Source: an uncultured Woeseiaceae bacterium (GTDB lineage: Bacteria; Pseudomonadota; Gammaproteobacteria; Woeseiales; Woeseiaceae). From it: 8,298 bases of DNA. The stretch lies in NCBI GenBank assembly GCA_947259435.1, contig CAMYMP010000728.1:1-8298 (forward strand), given 5' to 3'. The position numbers and the translations under genes were made by a program. Below, piece by piece: positions 1 through 5,564 of the stretch. Each line of letters opens with the position of its first letter. Position 1 is the stretch's first letter. The notes beneath the pieces were generated by a model. The model was not told where the DNA came from, made no database searches, and saw nothing but the letters and a program-made list of their open reading frames with translations.

Positions 1-47
1 GCATTGGCGGCGGCCAGGGGGCAGCGTCGTTATTCGAGGTCGCGTGA
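1..47 (+). CDS. Thiolase (acetyl-CoA acyltransferase), C-terminal end only
   Basis: Only the last 15 codons are in the window, reading IGGGQGAASLFEVA and then TGA at 45-47. The two bases before them (GC) would complete a Cys codon, giving the CxGGGxG signature. In thiolases this signature carries the second catalytic cysteine, which acts as the acid/base in Claisen condensation or thiolysis of 3-ketoacyl-CoA. The match is short but very characteristic and sits at the expected distance from the C-terminus. The stop overlaps the ATG of the next gene by one base (TGATG), so the two are probably co-transcribed and translationally coupled. Whether it is a degradative (FadA-like) or biosynthetic (PhaA/AtoB-like) thiolase cannot be told from this tail. 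Confidence 0.8.
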   Translation, partial: IGGGQGAASLFEVA

Positions 48-1024
48 TGCGTGCGCTGGTGTGCAAGGAATACGGCCCACCCGAGTCGCTCGTCATCGAA
101 GAGCACGACGACCCGGTGCCAGGCAAAGGCCAGGTCCTCGTAAATATTGAGGCAGCAGGCATCAACTTCCCGGACGTGCTCCTAATTGCCGGCAAGTATC
201 AGGTCAAGATCCCAACGCCGTTTGTTCCTGGCAACGAGGCGGCTGGTGTGGTTTCGGCGGTGGGTACCGGCGTCACTCAGTTCGCTGTTGGTGACAAAGT
301 CATTATCAACGCCACCTGTGGCGCGTTCGCGGAGAAGTGCGTCGCGGACGTGCACGCGACGGCGCCATTGCCCGAGGACCTGAGCTTCGAGCAGGGAGCG
401 GGTTTCTCGGTCACGTATGGCACGAGCTATCACGCGCTAAAGCAAAGCGCGAACCTGCAGCCCGGCGAAACGGTGCTCGTCCTTGGCGCAGCGGGCGGTG
501 TCGGCATAACCGCCGTCGAAATCGCCAAGGCGATGGGTGCACGCGTAATCGCCGCGGCAAGCAGTAAGGATAAACTCGAGTTTGCCAGGTCGGCCGGGGC
601 GGACGAGTTGATCAATTACTCCGCAGTGCCGCTCAAGGAAACCGTCAAGGAACTCACGGGCGGTAACGGTGCCGATGTCGTCTACGACCCTGTCGGCGGT
701 GAACTCGCGGATCAGGCGTTTCGCGCCACAGCCTGGCACGGCCGCTACCTGGTCATTGGTTTTGCCTCCGGCGATATTCCGAAGTTCCCCGCAAACATTG
801 CGCTTCTGAAAGAAGCCAGCATCATTGGTGTGTGGTGGGGAACCTGGGCAACGAAAAACCCGCAGCTACAGATTCGCAACATGTTGGAAATGGCGCAGCT
901 GATCAAGGAAGGTGTGCTGACACCGCGGGTTACCGAGTCCTACTCTCTCGACGATTACGTTGACGCATTCAAGGCGATTACCGAGCGGCGCGCGCGCGGC
1001 AAGGTCACGCTGCGAATGAGCTGA
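47..1024 (+). CDS. NADPH:quinone oxidoreductase-like, zinc-free MDR family
   Basis: A 325-residue medium-chain dehydrogenase/reductase of the quinone oxidoreductase (QOR/zeta-crystallin) branch. These enzymes use NADPH to reduce quinones or activated alkenes in the cytoplasm. Visible features are the GroES-like N-terminal half with GINFPD (38-43) and GKY (49-51), GNEAAGVV (62-69), YGTSYHAL (124-131), and the Rossmann loop LGAAGGVG (146-153). The cysteine ligands of zinc alcohol dehydrogenases are absent, as expected for this branch, and the length is normal. GTG at 44 is in frame, but ATG at 47 is preferred because GAGGT at 36-40 lies 6 nt upstream of it. The gene overlaps the stop of the thiolase gene, so an acyl-CoA or branched-chain catabolic operon is a reasonable inference. 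The real substrate cannot be read from sequence. Confidence 0.9.
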   Translation: MRALVCKEYGPPESLVIEEHDDPVPGKGQVLVNIEAAGINFPDVLLIAGKYQVKIPTPFVPGNEAAGVVSAVGTGVTQFAVGDKVIINATCGAFAEKCVADVHATAPLPEDLSFEQGAGFSVTYGTSYHALKQSANLQPGETVLVLGAAGGVGITAVEIAKAMGARVIAAASSKDKLEFARSAGADELINYSAVPLKETVKELTGGNGADVVYDPVGGELADQAFRATAWHGRYLVIGFASGDIPKFPANIALLKEASIIGVWWGTWATKNPQLQIRNMLEMAQLIKEGVLTPRVTESYSLDDYVDAFKAITERRARGKVTLRMS

Positions 1025-1242
1025 GGTTGGCAGTCCGGATATTCGGTCGGCTAACAAGCCGCTCAAACCGAGTGTTGCTATATATGGTCGCGATGGCGTA
1101 AGTGCGCGGCTCACCCGCGGTTTATATCTTGATCAAAACCCGCAAATCCGCGCAATGGCGCGAGGAAGACCGGCGTCAGACTTCCTCATATGCGACGAAA
1201 AAACCATCTTAGGTAAGTCAACGGCGCAACCGACGATCAGGG

Positions 1243-1271
1243 GTGATCCGACGTTTAACGGCATCTATAAT
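1243..1271 (+). promoter_or_regulatory. Putative sigma70 promoter of the diguanylate cyclase, with palindrome over the -35
   Basis: A perfect TATAAT lies at 1266-1271, 17 bp downstream of GTGATC (1243-1248), a 3/6 match to the -35 consensus. The -35 hexamer is covered by the palindrome GATCA-GGGG-TGATC (1235-1248), which could be a regulator site. Predicted transcription begins near 1278, giving a leader of about 58 nt before the start codon. A weak -35 with a perfect -10 suggests activation or modest expression; that part is inference. Confidence 0.5.
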
Positions 1272-1286
1272 CCTGCGCGAAATAGT

Positions 1287-1311
1287 ACGAACGCAAAACA
1301 TTTTCGTTCGT
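1287..1311 (+). promoter_or_regulatory. Leader hairpin in the 5' UTR of the diguanylate cyclase
   Basis: ACGAACG (1287-1293) pairs perfectly with CGTTCGT (1305-1311). Inside, AAAA and TTTT can extend the stem after one bulged C. The hairpin begins about 9 nt after the predicted transcription start and ends 13 nt before the ribosome-binding site. It resembles none of the known c-di-GMP riboswitch signatures that I can recognise. It could stabilise the mRNA or bind a regulator. Confidence 0.4.
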
Positions 1312-1335
1312 TTATCCGCCGCCTGGGAGGGAGAT

Positions 1336-2307
1336 ATGTCGGCAGATGAGGATTCGGTCGGCCTTAGTCAGTCGCTTGTTGGCACGGCCACGATGCGCAT
1401 CGCAGGGCTCCACAAAATAGACAGTTTTTATACGCCGCTCGAAGAGCGTTTCGAGCGCATCACCCGTCTTGGCAAAAACGTTCTGGGCGTTCGCGCTGCC
1501 AGCGTCACACTGATCGCAGAGGAGATGCTGTGGTTCAAGTCCGTCGTTGGTTGGCGCGTGACGGAATTGCCGCTAAAAGACAGTCTCCAGCAGCCGATGC
1601 TGGATAGCGGCGACCCCGTGATTGTGCCGGATACGCACAGCGATTTGCGCTACGCGAAATTGCCGCTGGTTACAACCGGCAGCGGGTTGGGCGAGACGTT
1701 GTCAGACCTGGGGCATCTGGCCGAACGTGAATTGCTGACCACCGATTTGTGGAACGCGCAGACGCAGCTGGTTGGCAAACTGGATACGGCACGACGCCAG
1801 GCGCTGCTGGACTCGCTGACCCGGGTCTGGAACCGCCGGGGAGGCATGGAACTGCTTGAAATGGTGCTGCAGGAATCTGTCGCGAGCGGCGAGCAATTTG
1901 CAGTCTGCCTGGTGGACATCGATCACTTCAAAGCAATAAATGATCAGCACGGCCATAGGATCGGCGACCAGGCCCTGAGAAAAATTGCCGCCAGCATTAC
2001 CGCATCGATTCGGCCCGAAGATATGGTATCGCGGTACGGTGGCGATGAATTTCTTGTGATATTGCGCGATGCGACGCCGAGCGTATGCAAGATGGTCGGG
2101 GAACGGATTTGCAGCAAAATCGAAGAAACCCGCGTTCGAACGGATAACGGCGGCGTGGCTGTGACGGTCAGCGTCGGTATGGCCGTCAGTGACCCCAATG
2201 ACGGCGCAACGGCTGCACAGGTCATCGATCGGGCGGACAAAGCGTTGTACCAGACCAAGGACCGTGGGCGTAACGGCGCGACCGTCTGGACGGACGACCT
2301 CAGCTAG
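1336..2307 (+). CDS. Diguanylate cyclase with shortened GAF-like sensor domain
   Basis: A 323-residue cytoplasmic GGDEF protein that should make c-di-GMP from two GTP. Residues about 28-125 resemble a GAF domain, with an FYTPLEERFERITRL entry helix, WFKSVVG at 66-72, and VIVPDTHSD at 95-103. A helical linker (about 123-155) leads to the GGDEF domain, which starts at DSLTRVWNRRGG (159-170). It has the metal-binding DIDHFK (194-199), GGDEF at 235-239, and the inhibitory RxxD site RPED at 226-229, exactly five residues before GGDEF. It is therefore predicted to be active and product-inhibited. No membrane segment is visible. The start is ATG 1336, with GGGAGG at 1325-1330. A longer in-frame start at GTG 1243 falls inside the promoter and is rejected. 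The GAF-like domain lacks its usual last strands and its SFCAHA-type segment reads SLQQPM. Confidence 0.9.
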   Translation: MSADEDSVGLSQSLVGTATMRIAGLHKIDSFYTPLEERFERITRLGKNVLGVRAASVTLIAEEMLWFKSVVGWRVTELPLKDSLQQPMLDSGDPVIVPDTHSDLRYAKLPLVTTGSGLGETLSDLGHLAERELLTTDLWNAQTQLVGKLDTARRQALLDSLTRVWNRRGGMELLEMVLQESVASGEQFAVCLVDIDHFKAINDQHGHRIGDQALRKIAASITASIRPEDMVSRYGGDEFLVILRDATPSVCKMVGERICSKIEETRVRTDNGGVAVTVSVGMAVSDPNDGATAAQVIDRADKALYQTKDRGRNGATVWTDDLS

Positions 2308-2345
2308 CACCGGGCCCGAAGCAGACCTCAGTCCCCGCGGCTAAA

Positions 2346-2557
2346 TCACCCGGTTGCGACGCCCGCGTAGCCCTTGTTTTCGTGCTGTATCGGCTATTGG
2401 GATCCTGCAAGTCGTGCGTCACCTTGCCCGTCGCGTCCATGCCGATCACGAATTCCTTTGTGCCGCTCGGTGTGAGGCGTGATGGCAGTAGCGCGCCCAT
2501 GAGGCGACAAATAGAAGAGTGCACGCGCATCAATGGCTGTGGCCACGGGGTGCCTTC
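2346..2557 (-). pseudogene. Remnant of a strictosidine synthase / SMP-30-like lactonase gene
   Basis: Reading the minus strand directly after the SDR stop, in the same frame, gives LLPSRLTPSGTKEF, then VIGMDATGKVTHDLQDP. This resembles, from memory, the segment of strictosidine-synthase-like/SMP-30 beta-propeller proteins with pattern LPxxLxP, Y/F-GFVxGLDxDGxVxxxLQDP. In the intact family this is an internal stretch followed by another blade, with roughly 250 residues before it. Here the N-terminal part is absent, and just after LQDPNS the useful frame seems to shift. A one-base change of frame gives PIQHENKGYAG, similar in layout to the family's PIT...EHDGxLYLG, before a TGA at 2346-2348. 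No ribosome-binding site precedes the TTG/ATG at 2528-2533. I read it as a decayed gene abutting the SDR. A small expressed ORF is less likely. Confidence 0.55.
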
Positions 2558-3376
2558 TTATTCTCCTGCCAGACGGCGGCGGAATTTCCGCATGCCGCCG
2601 ATCCAGCGATCATAGTCACCGGCCTTGCGCTGAAAATAGTCCACGACCTCAGGGTGCGGCGTGATCAGGAATTGTCCGTTTGCAACTCCTTCGACAACAG
2701 CGTCCGCGACTTGCTCCGGTGTCTTGATGCCGTCAACGTCGGCGCCGCCAAAAACGTTTTCTTCAGCACCCGGACCTACCGCAAGGTCGAGCATTCGGGT
2801 CGCAACTGCCTGCGGGCAGATCACAGAAACCTTGATGCCTTCGTCACCGTGTCTGATTGCGAGCGCTTCGGCAAATCCGACGGCGGCATGCTTGGTAACC
2901 GAATACGCTGCATCGCCGATGGACGACAAGATGCCGGCGGCCGACGCCGTATTGACCAGATAGCCGCCGCCGCGCTCGATCATTCGCGGCACGAGGACTC
3001 GCGCCGCATAGACATGTGCCATCACGTTGACACGCCAGGAGATATCCCAACGATCCTCGACCGGTGCGAGGACGCCGTCGGCCGACGCCGAACCTGACTT
3101 GCCATCACCGAAAACGACGCCAGCGTTCGAGAAGAATATGTCGACGGGGCCAACACTGTTCTCGACCTCGTCGATCATTGCAGTCATGCTTGCTTCATCA
3201 CCGACATCGACGTTGACCGCGACTCCGTCTATTGCCTCGGCAACCCGTTTTGCGGCGTCTTCGTCAAGATCGGCGACAGCAACTTTGACGCCGTCTCGAG
3301 CCAGTCGCTCGCACAGCGCCCGTCCGATGCCATGAGCACCACCCGTGACGACCGCGATGTTTGCGTCGGGGATCAT
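2558..3376 (-). CDS. SDR-family NAD(P)-dependent oxidoreductase
   Basis: A 272-residue classical short-chain dehydrogenase/reductase, a cytoplasmic enzyme for alcohol/ketone interconversion. The cofactor loop TGGAHGIG is at 11-18, and Asp36 at the end of the second strand favours NAD(H) over NADP(H). The NAG motif is at 84-86 and the structural Asn at 117. The catalytic Ser145, Tyr158 and Lys162 are intact (YSVTK). The substrate loop around 200-225 is of normal length, and a basic tail ends the protein. ATG 3376 follows the upstream reductase gene by 9 bp. Its AAGGA ribosome-binding site includes the last two bases of that gene's TAA stop, so the pair is almost certainly one operon with coupled translation. 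The substrate is unknown. The pairing with an enone reductase suggests sequential work on one carbonyl compound (inference). Confidence 0.9.
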   Translation of the reverse strand: MIPDANIAVVTGGAHGIGRALCERLARDGVKVAVADLDEDAAKRVAEAIDGVAVNVDVGDEASMTAMIDEVENSVGPVDIFFSNAGVVFGDGKSGSASADGVLAPVEDRWDISWRVNVMAHVYAARVLVPRMIERGGGYLVNTASAAGILSSIGDAAYSVTKHAAVGFAEALAIRHGDEGIKVSVICPQAVATRMLDLAVGPGAEENVFGGADVDGIKTPEQVADAVVEGVANGQFLITPHPEVVDYFQRKAGDYDRWIGGMRKFRRRLAGE

Positions 3377-3385
3377 CTGCGGTCC

Positions 3386-4405
3386 TTAGTCGACGTCTGC
3401 CAGTTGCACAATCTGCTTGCCCGTGTTCTTGCCTTTCAACATGTCGATGAAAGCCTGAGGCGCGTTCTCGATTCCCTCGGCGACTGTTTCACGATAATTG
3501 AGCTTGCCTTCTTTCAGCCAGCCCATGGCTTTTCTGACGTACTCGTCGCACCATTTCGGATGATCGCTCACGATAAACCCCTGAATCCTGAGGCGCCGGC
3601 CGATTATGAGCATCATTCCCCTCGGTCCGGGTTGCGGATCTTCCATGTTGTAATCCGAGATCATGCCGCAGAGCGCGATGCGACCATAGTCGCGCATGTT
3701 CCAGAGCACCGCTTCGAAGATATCGCCACCGACATTTTCAAACAGTACGTCGACGCCCTTGGGGCAGGCCTGCTGAACGCTTTCAGTCAGCGACTTGCTG
3801 GTCTTGTAATTGAAACCTGCGTTGTAGCCGAAGTCCGATTTCAGCAGAGCCACTTTTTCATCAGAGCCCGCACTGCCGGCAACGCGGCAGCCGTGTATTC
3901 TCGCCAGTTGTCCAACGACGCTGCCTACTGCGCCGGATGCTGCGGTCACAAATACGTTGTCGCCTTTTTTCGCCTCTGCAATTTTCATGAGGCCGACGTA
4001 AGCGGTCATGCCCGGCATCCCGAGAATGCCGAGATGGTAGGACAGCGGCGCCGGACCGGACCTGACCTGGCGCACCAGGCGGCCATCGGTGACCGAGTAA
4101 TTCTCCCAGCCGAGCATGCCCGTCACGAGGTCGCCTTCTTTCAGCCCGTCATACTTGCTTTCCACAACCTGGCTCACGACACCGGCCTGCAGAACCTCAC
4201 CAATCTGGAACGGCGGGATGTAGGATCGGACATCGTTCATCCGCCCGCGCATATACGGATCGACCGACATGAAAATGTTGCGCACGAGCACCTCTCCATC
4301 GGCGGGCTTGGCGACAGCCTCCTCGGTGACGCTGAAATTTTCTGGTGCAACCCAACCCGAAGGCCGGCTCGCGAGGCGAATTTGCTTGTTGACTGCTTGT
4401 GTCAC
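3386..4405 (-). CDS. NADP-dependent oxidoreductase, PTGR/CurA-type MDR
   Basis: A 339-residue zinc-free MDR of the prostaglandin reductase / leukotriene B4 12-hydroxydehydrogenase family, which includes E. coli CurA. These enzymes use NADPH to reduce the double bond of alpha,beta-unsaturated carbonyls. Diagnostic features are MSVDPYMRGRM (46-56), GMPGMTAYVGL (129-139), the Rossmann loop AASGAVGS (155-162), GSAGSDEK (177-184), FENVGG, and a C-terminal GKQIVQL. The start is GTG 4405, with GGAG 8 nt upstream; this gives the family's usual length and N-terminus. The same frame stays open back to 4897, but that extension is antisense to the cytochrome gene and has no homology. The gene is divergent from the cytochrome gene across 117 bp and is followed by the SDR gene after 9 bp. 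Confidence 0.92.
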   Translation of the reverse strand: MTQAVNKQIRLASRPSGWVAPENFSVTEEAVAKPADGEVLVRNIFMSVDPYMRGRMNDVRSYIPPFQIGEVLQAGVVSQVVESKYDGLKEGDLVTGMLGWENYSVTDGRLVRQVRSGPAPLSYHLGILGMPGMTAYVGLMKIAEAKKGDNVFVTAASGAVGSVVGQLARIHGCRVAGSAGSDEKVALLKSDFGYNAGFNYKTSKSLTESVQQACPKGVDVLFENVGGDIFEAVLWNMRDYGRIALCGMISDYNMEDPQPGPRGMMLIIGRRLRIQGFIVSDHPKWCDEYVRKAMGWLKEGKLNYRETVAEGIENAPQAFIDMLKGKNTGKQIVQLADVD

Positions 4406-4522
4406 TAGTTTGGCTCCAGTGGCGATGGCCTGTCCGGCACATCGTGGGTGACTGATAGGCAGCTTCCACGGTTGCGTCCGGTGCTGCGCGAGTAACATAC
4501 TGTAGGCTGAGGAGGTGGTCCA
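4406..4522. promoter_or_regulatory. Divergent promoter region between the MDR/SDR operon and the cytochrome gene
   Basis: 117 bp separate two oppositely oriented start codons, so promoters for both sides should lie here. For the plus side, TTGCGT (4472-4477) and CATACT (4496-4501) are 18 bp apart. For the minus side, TTGGAC (4522-4517) and TATGTT lie 18 bp apart, overlapping the cytochrome ribosome-binding site. All hexamers are weak matches, so exact positions are tentative. Confidence 0.4.
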
Positions 4523-4906
4523 ATGAAACGATACATCGTATCGCTTTTTGTGTTGTTGATGCTGGCCGGCTGTGGTCCCAGAACCGCTGGCGAGCCGACG
4601 CTGACTGAACCTTACACCGAAGAGATTACGACGACCGAAACCGCCTGGCTCACCGGAAAACTGGCATACGAAGAGGTTTGCGCCGGCTGCCACGAAGAGG
4701 GGCTCGACGGTGCACCGAGGACCGGAGACCGCGACGCCTGGGACCAACGATCCTGGCTGTGGGAGGCCGTCCTGTTCGAGCACGCCAGAAGCGGCTATGA
4801 AGAGATGCCCGCAAAAGGCGGCGACGCGGAGCTGGACGAGGCGACGGTCACCAAGGCCGCCGAGTATATGCTGACGCTGACCTACCCGGAGACGCACCGG
4901 GACTGA
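4523..4906 (+). CDS. c5-like monohaem cytochrome c lipoprotein
   Basis: A 127-residue exported electron carrier. The N-terminus is a lipoprotein signal, with Lys2-Arg3, a hydrophobic stretch and the lipobox LAGC, so Cys17 should be lipidated. The haem-binding CAGCH is at 53-57, with His57 as one axial ligand. Met95 in GYEEMPAKGG (91-100) is the expected second ligand. GAPRTGD (63-69) and the final AAEYM helix match the cytochrome c5/class I small-cytochrome layout. The start is well fixed: GAGGAGGT at 4509-4516 lies 6 nt before ATG. Glycine after the lipid Cys does not signal inner-membrane retention, so outer-membrane anchoring facing the periplasm is likely (inference). No oxidase or dehydrogenase partner is next to it. 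It probably acts as a general periplasmic electron shuttle. Confidence 0.9.
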   Translation: MKRYIVSLFVLLMLAGCGPRTAGEPTLTEPYTEEITTTETAWLTGKLAYEEVCAGCHEEGLDGAPRTGDRDAWDQRSWLWEAVLFEHARSGYEEMPAKGGDAELDEATVTKAAEYMLTLTYPETHRD

Positions 4907-4969
4907 ATCGGCGCACGCTCCAAAGGTGAGACCTCTGTCACGCCAAGAATGATCAGCGGCTTGCTAGTC

Positions 4970-4999
4970 TTGAACATAAGCTGGCATCGAAACCATAAG
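4970..4999 (+). promoter_or_regulatory. Possible promoter of the small secreted protein gene
   Basis: TTGAAC (4970-4975) and CATAAG (4994-4999) are 18 bp apart, each matching consensus at 4 of 6 bases, in the 155-bp gap after the cytochrome gene. No clear terminator precedes it, so read-through from the cytochrome gene is also possible. Confidence 0.25.
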
Positions 5000-5061
5000 C
5001 GCTGGCGACGGGGGCGCCTCGGCTCTGGGCAACAGGGTCAAGCGACATTTTGGAGTCCGTC

Positions 5062-5406
5062 ATGACGTGTCCGCCCCGACTACCCGCGCTACTGCTGCCT
5101 CTTCTCCTGGTTGCGTCCGGCATTGATGCTGCCCCGCCTTTGCCGGTCCGTGACGCGCCCAAACCGATGCCGATCAGCAGCACCGAAGAAGCACCGCATG
5201 AGGCCATGCTGCTGGTGAGCCTCGAGGACGGCACCGTCATCAAACAGGCCATCAACGTGGACGCCGATATCTGCTTTAAGCAGAGCACCAATAGTTCGAC
5301 ACTTTGTTTTACACAGGGCGATGCCATCTTCGACGCCGCAAGCAACACGTTGATCGGCTTCGAAATGATCGAGGAACGCATCGACCTGATCGCCAAGACA
5401 GACTGA
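5062..5406 (+). CDS. Small secreted protein with two cysteines, function unknown
   Basis: A 114-residue protein that I do not recognise. It begins with a Sec signal peptide: Arg6, a leucine-rich core at 10-17, and a likely signal peptidase I site after GIDA (about residue 23). A Pro-rich linker follows (25-40). The mature part is mixed alpha/beta in character and acidic. Cys71 and Cys82 flank a Ser/Thr-rich loop (KQSTNSST), so an 11-residue disulfide hairpin in the periplasm is likely. There is no second export or membrane element. ATG 5062 is chosen because TGGAG at 5051-5055 lies 6 nt upstream. The in-frame TTG at 5050 overlaps that site. It sits between two envelope lipoprotein genes on the same strand, which supports an envelope role but names no function. 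Confidence 0.75.
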   Translation: MTCPPRLPALLLPLLLVASGIDAAPPLPVRDAPKPMPISSTEEAPHEAMLLVSLEDGTVIKQAINVDADICFKQSTNSSTLCFTQGDAIFDAASNTLIGFEMIEERIDLIAKTD

Positions 5407-5417
5407 GCGGATCGTTC

Positions 5418-5433
5418 GCCGCATCCCTGCGGC
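5418..5433. terminator. GC-rich stem-loop after the secreted protein gene
   Basis: GCCGCA (5418-5423) and TGCGGC (5428-5433) form a perfect 6-bp stem with a TCCC loop, starting 12 nt after the stop. No T-tract follows, so it is not a classic intrinsic terminator. It could protect the mRNA 3' end or assist Rho-dependent termination. Confidence 0.35.
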
Positions 5434-5464
5434 AGCAACGCTCGCCCCCGCCAATCATGGCCCG

Positions 5465-5497
5465 TCCCGACGAATGTCAACAATTGTTACATCGGGA
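5465..5497. repeat. Long imperfect palindrome upstream of the repeat lipoprotein gene
   Basis: The outer arms TCCCGA (5465-5470) and TCGGGA (5492-5497) are exact complements. The inner arms ATGT-c-AACAA (5474-5483) and TTGTTACAT (5484-5492) complement each other apart from one extra C, and three further bases (CGA) are unpaired on the left. The centre is the 10-bp palindrome AACAATTGTT. The centre lies about 47 bp before the predicted transcription start of the next gene, a usual place for an activator, or for an operator of a dimeric regulator. As DNA rather than RNA its symmetry is good. A terminator role is unlikely because no T-tract follows. Confidence 0.45.
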
Positions 5498-5524
5498 TAG
5501 ACGTCGCATTTTCAGCCCTATACT
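5498..5524 (+). promoter_or_regulatory. Putative promoter of the repeat lipoprotein gene
   Basis: TATACT (5519-5524) matches the -10 consensus at 5 of 6 bases. The best -35, TAGACG (5498-5503), matches 4 of 6 but is only 15 bp away. Poor spacing combined with the adjacent palindrome suggests an activator-assisted promoter. The predicted start near 5531 gives a leader of about 34 nt. Confidence 0.4.
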
Positions 5525-5564
5525 CCGCCGCTGATGTCATGAAACATTCTGGAGTTCTTGGGTT

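Larger units (their letters stand above)
1025..1335. other. Intergenic region, 311 bp, upstream of the diguanylate cyclase
   Basis: No convincing gene is present. A weak hairpin follows the MDR stop: CGGCT 1048-1052 pairs with AGCCG 1057-1061, extended by CGGT 1044-1047 with ACCG 1067-1070 across a bulge. It has no T-tract, so it is at best a poor terminator. The 3' part holds a sigma70-like promoter, a small palindrome and a leader hairpin, listed separately. A 64-codon reading frame at 1155-1349 overlaps the downstream gene, has no recognisable family and is not accepted. Confidence 0.6.

Noticed and set aside
1044..1070. Intrinsic terminator after the first MDR gene
   Set aside because: The hairpin is bulged and no T-tract follows, so I mention it only as a weak structure.
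1243..1335. Earlier GTG start for the diguanylate cyclase
   Set aside because: It overlaps the predicted promoter and has no ribosome-binding site, whereas ATG 1336 has GGGAGG at good spacing.
1155..1349. 64-codon plus-strand frame in the intergenic region
   Set aside because: No ribosome-binding site or recognisable family, and it crosses the promoter and the start of the next gene.
2519..3097. 192-codon plus-strand frame
   Set aside because: Antisense to the SDR gene, whose motifs are complete.
3332..4408. Long plus-strand open frame (358 codons) opposite the MDR/SDR genes
   Set aside because: It is antisense to a clear MDR enzyme, shows no domain, and its openness is explained by codon bias of the real gene on the other strand.
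4406..4897. N-terminal extension of the MDR reductase to 503 residues
   Set aside because: The extra 164 residues lie antisense to the cytochrome gene and have no family resemblance. GTG 4405 with GGAG gives the normal length.
4953..5483. 176-codon minus-strand frame opposite the small secreted protein gene
   Set aside because: No signal, motif or ribosome-binding site. The plus strand has a signal peptide and a well-spaced ribosome-binding site.
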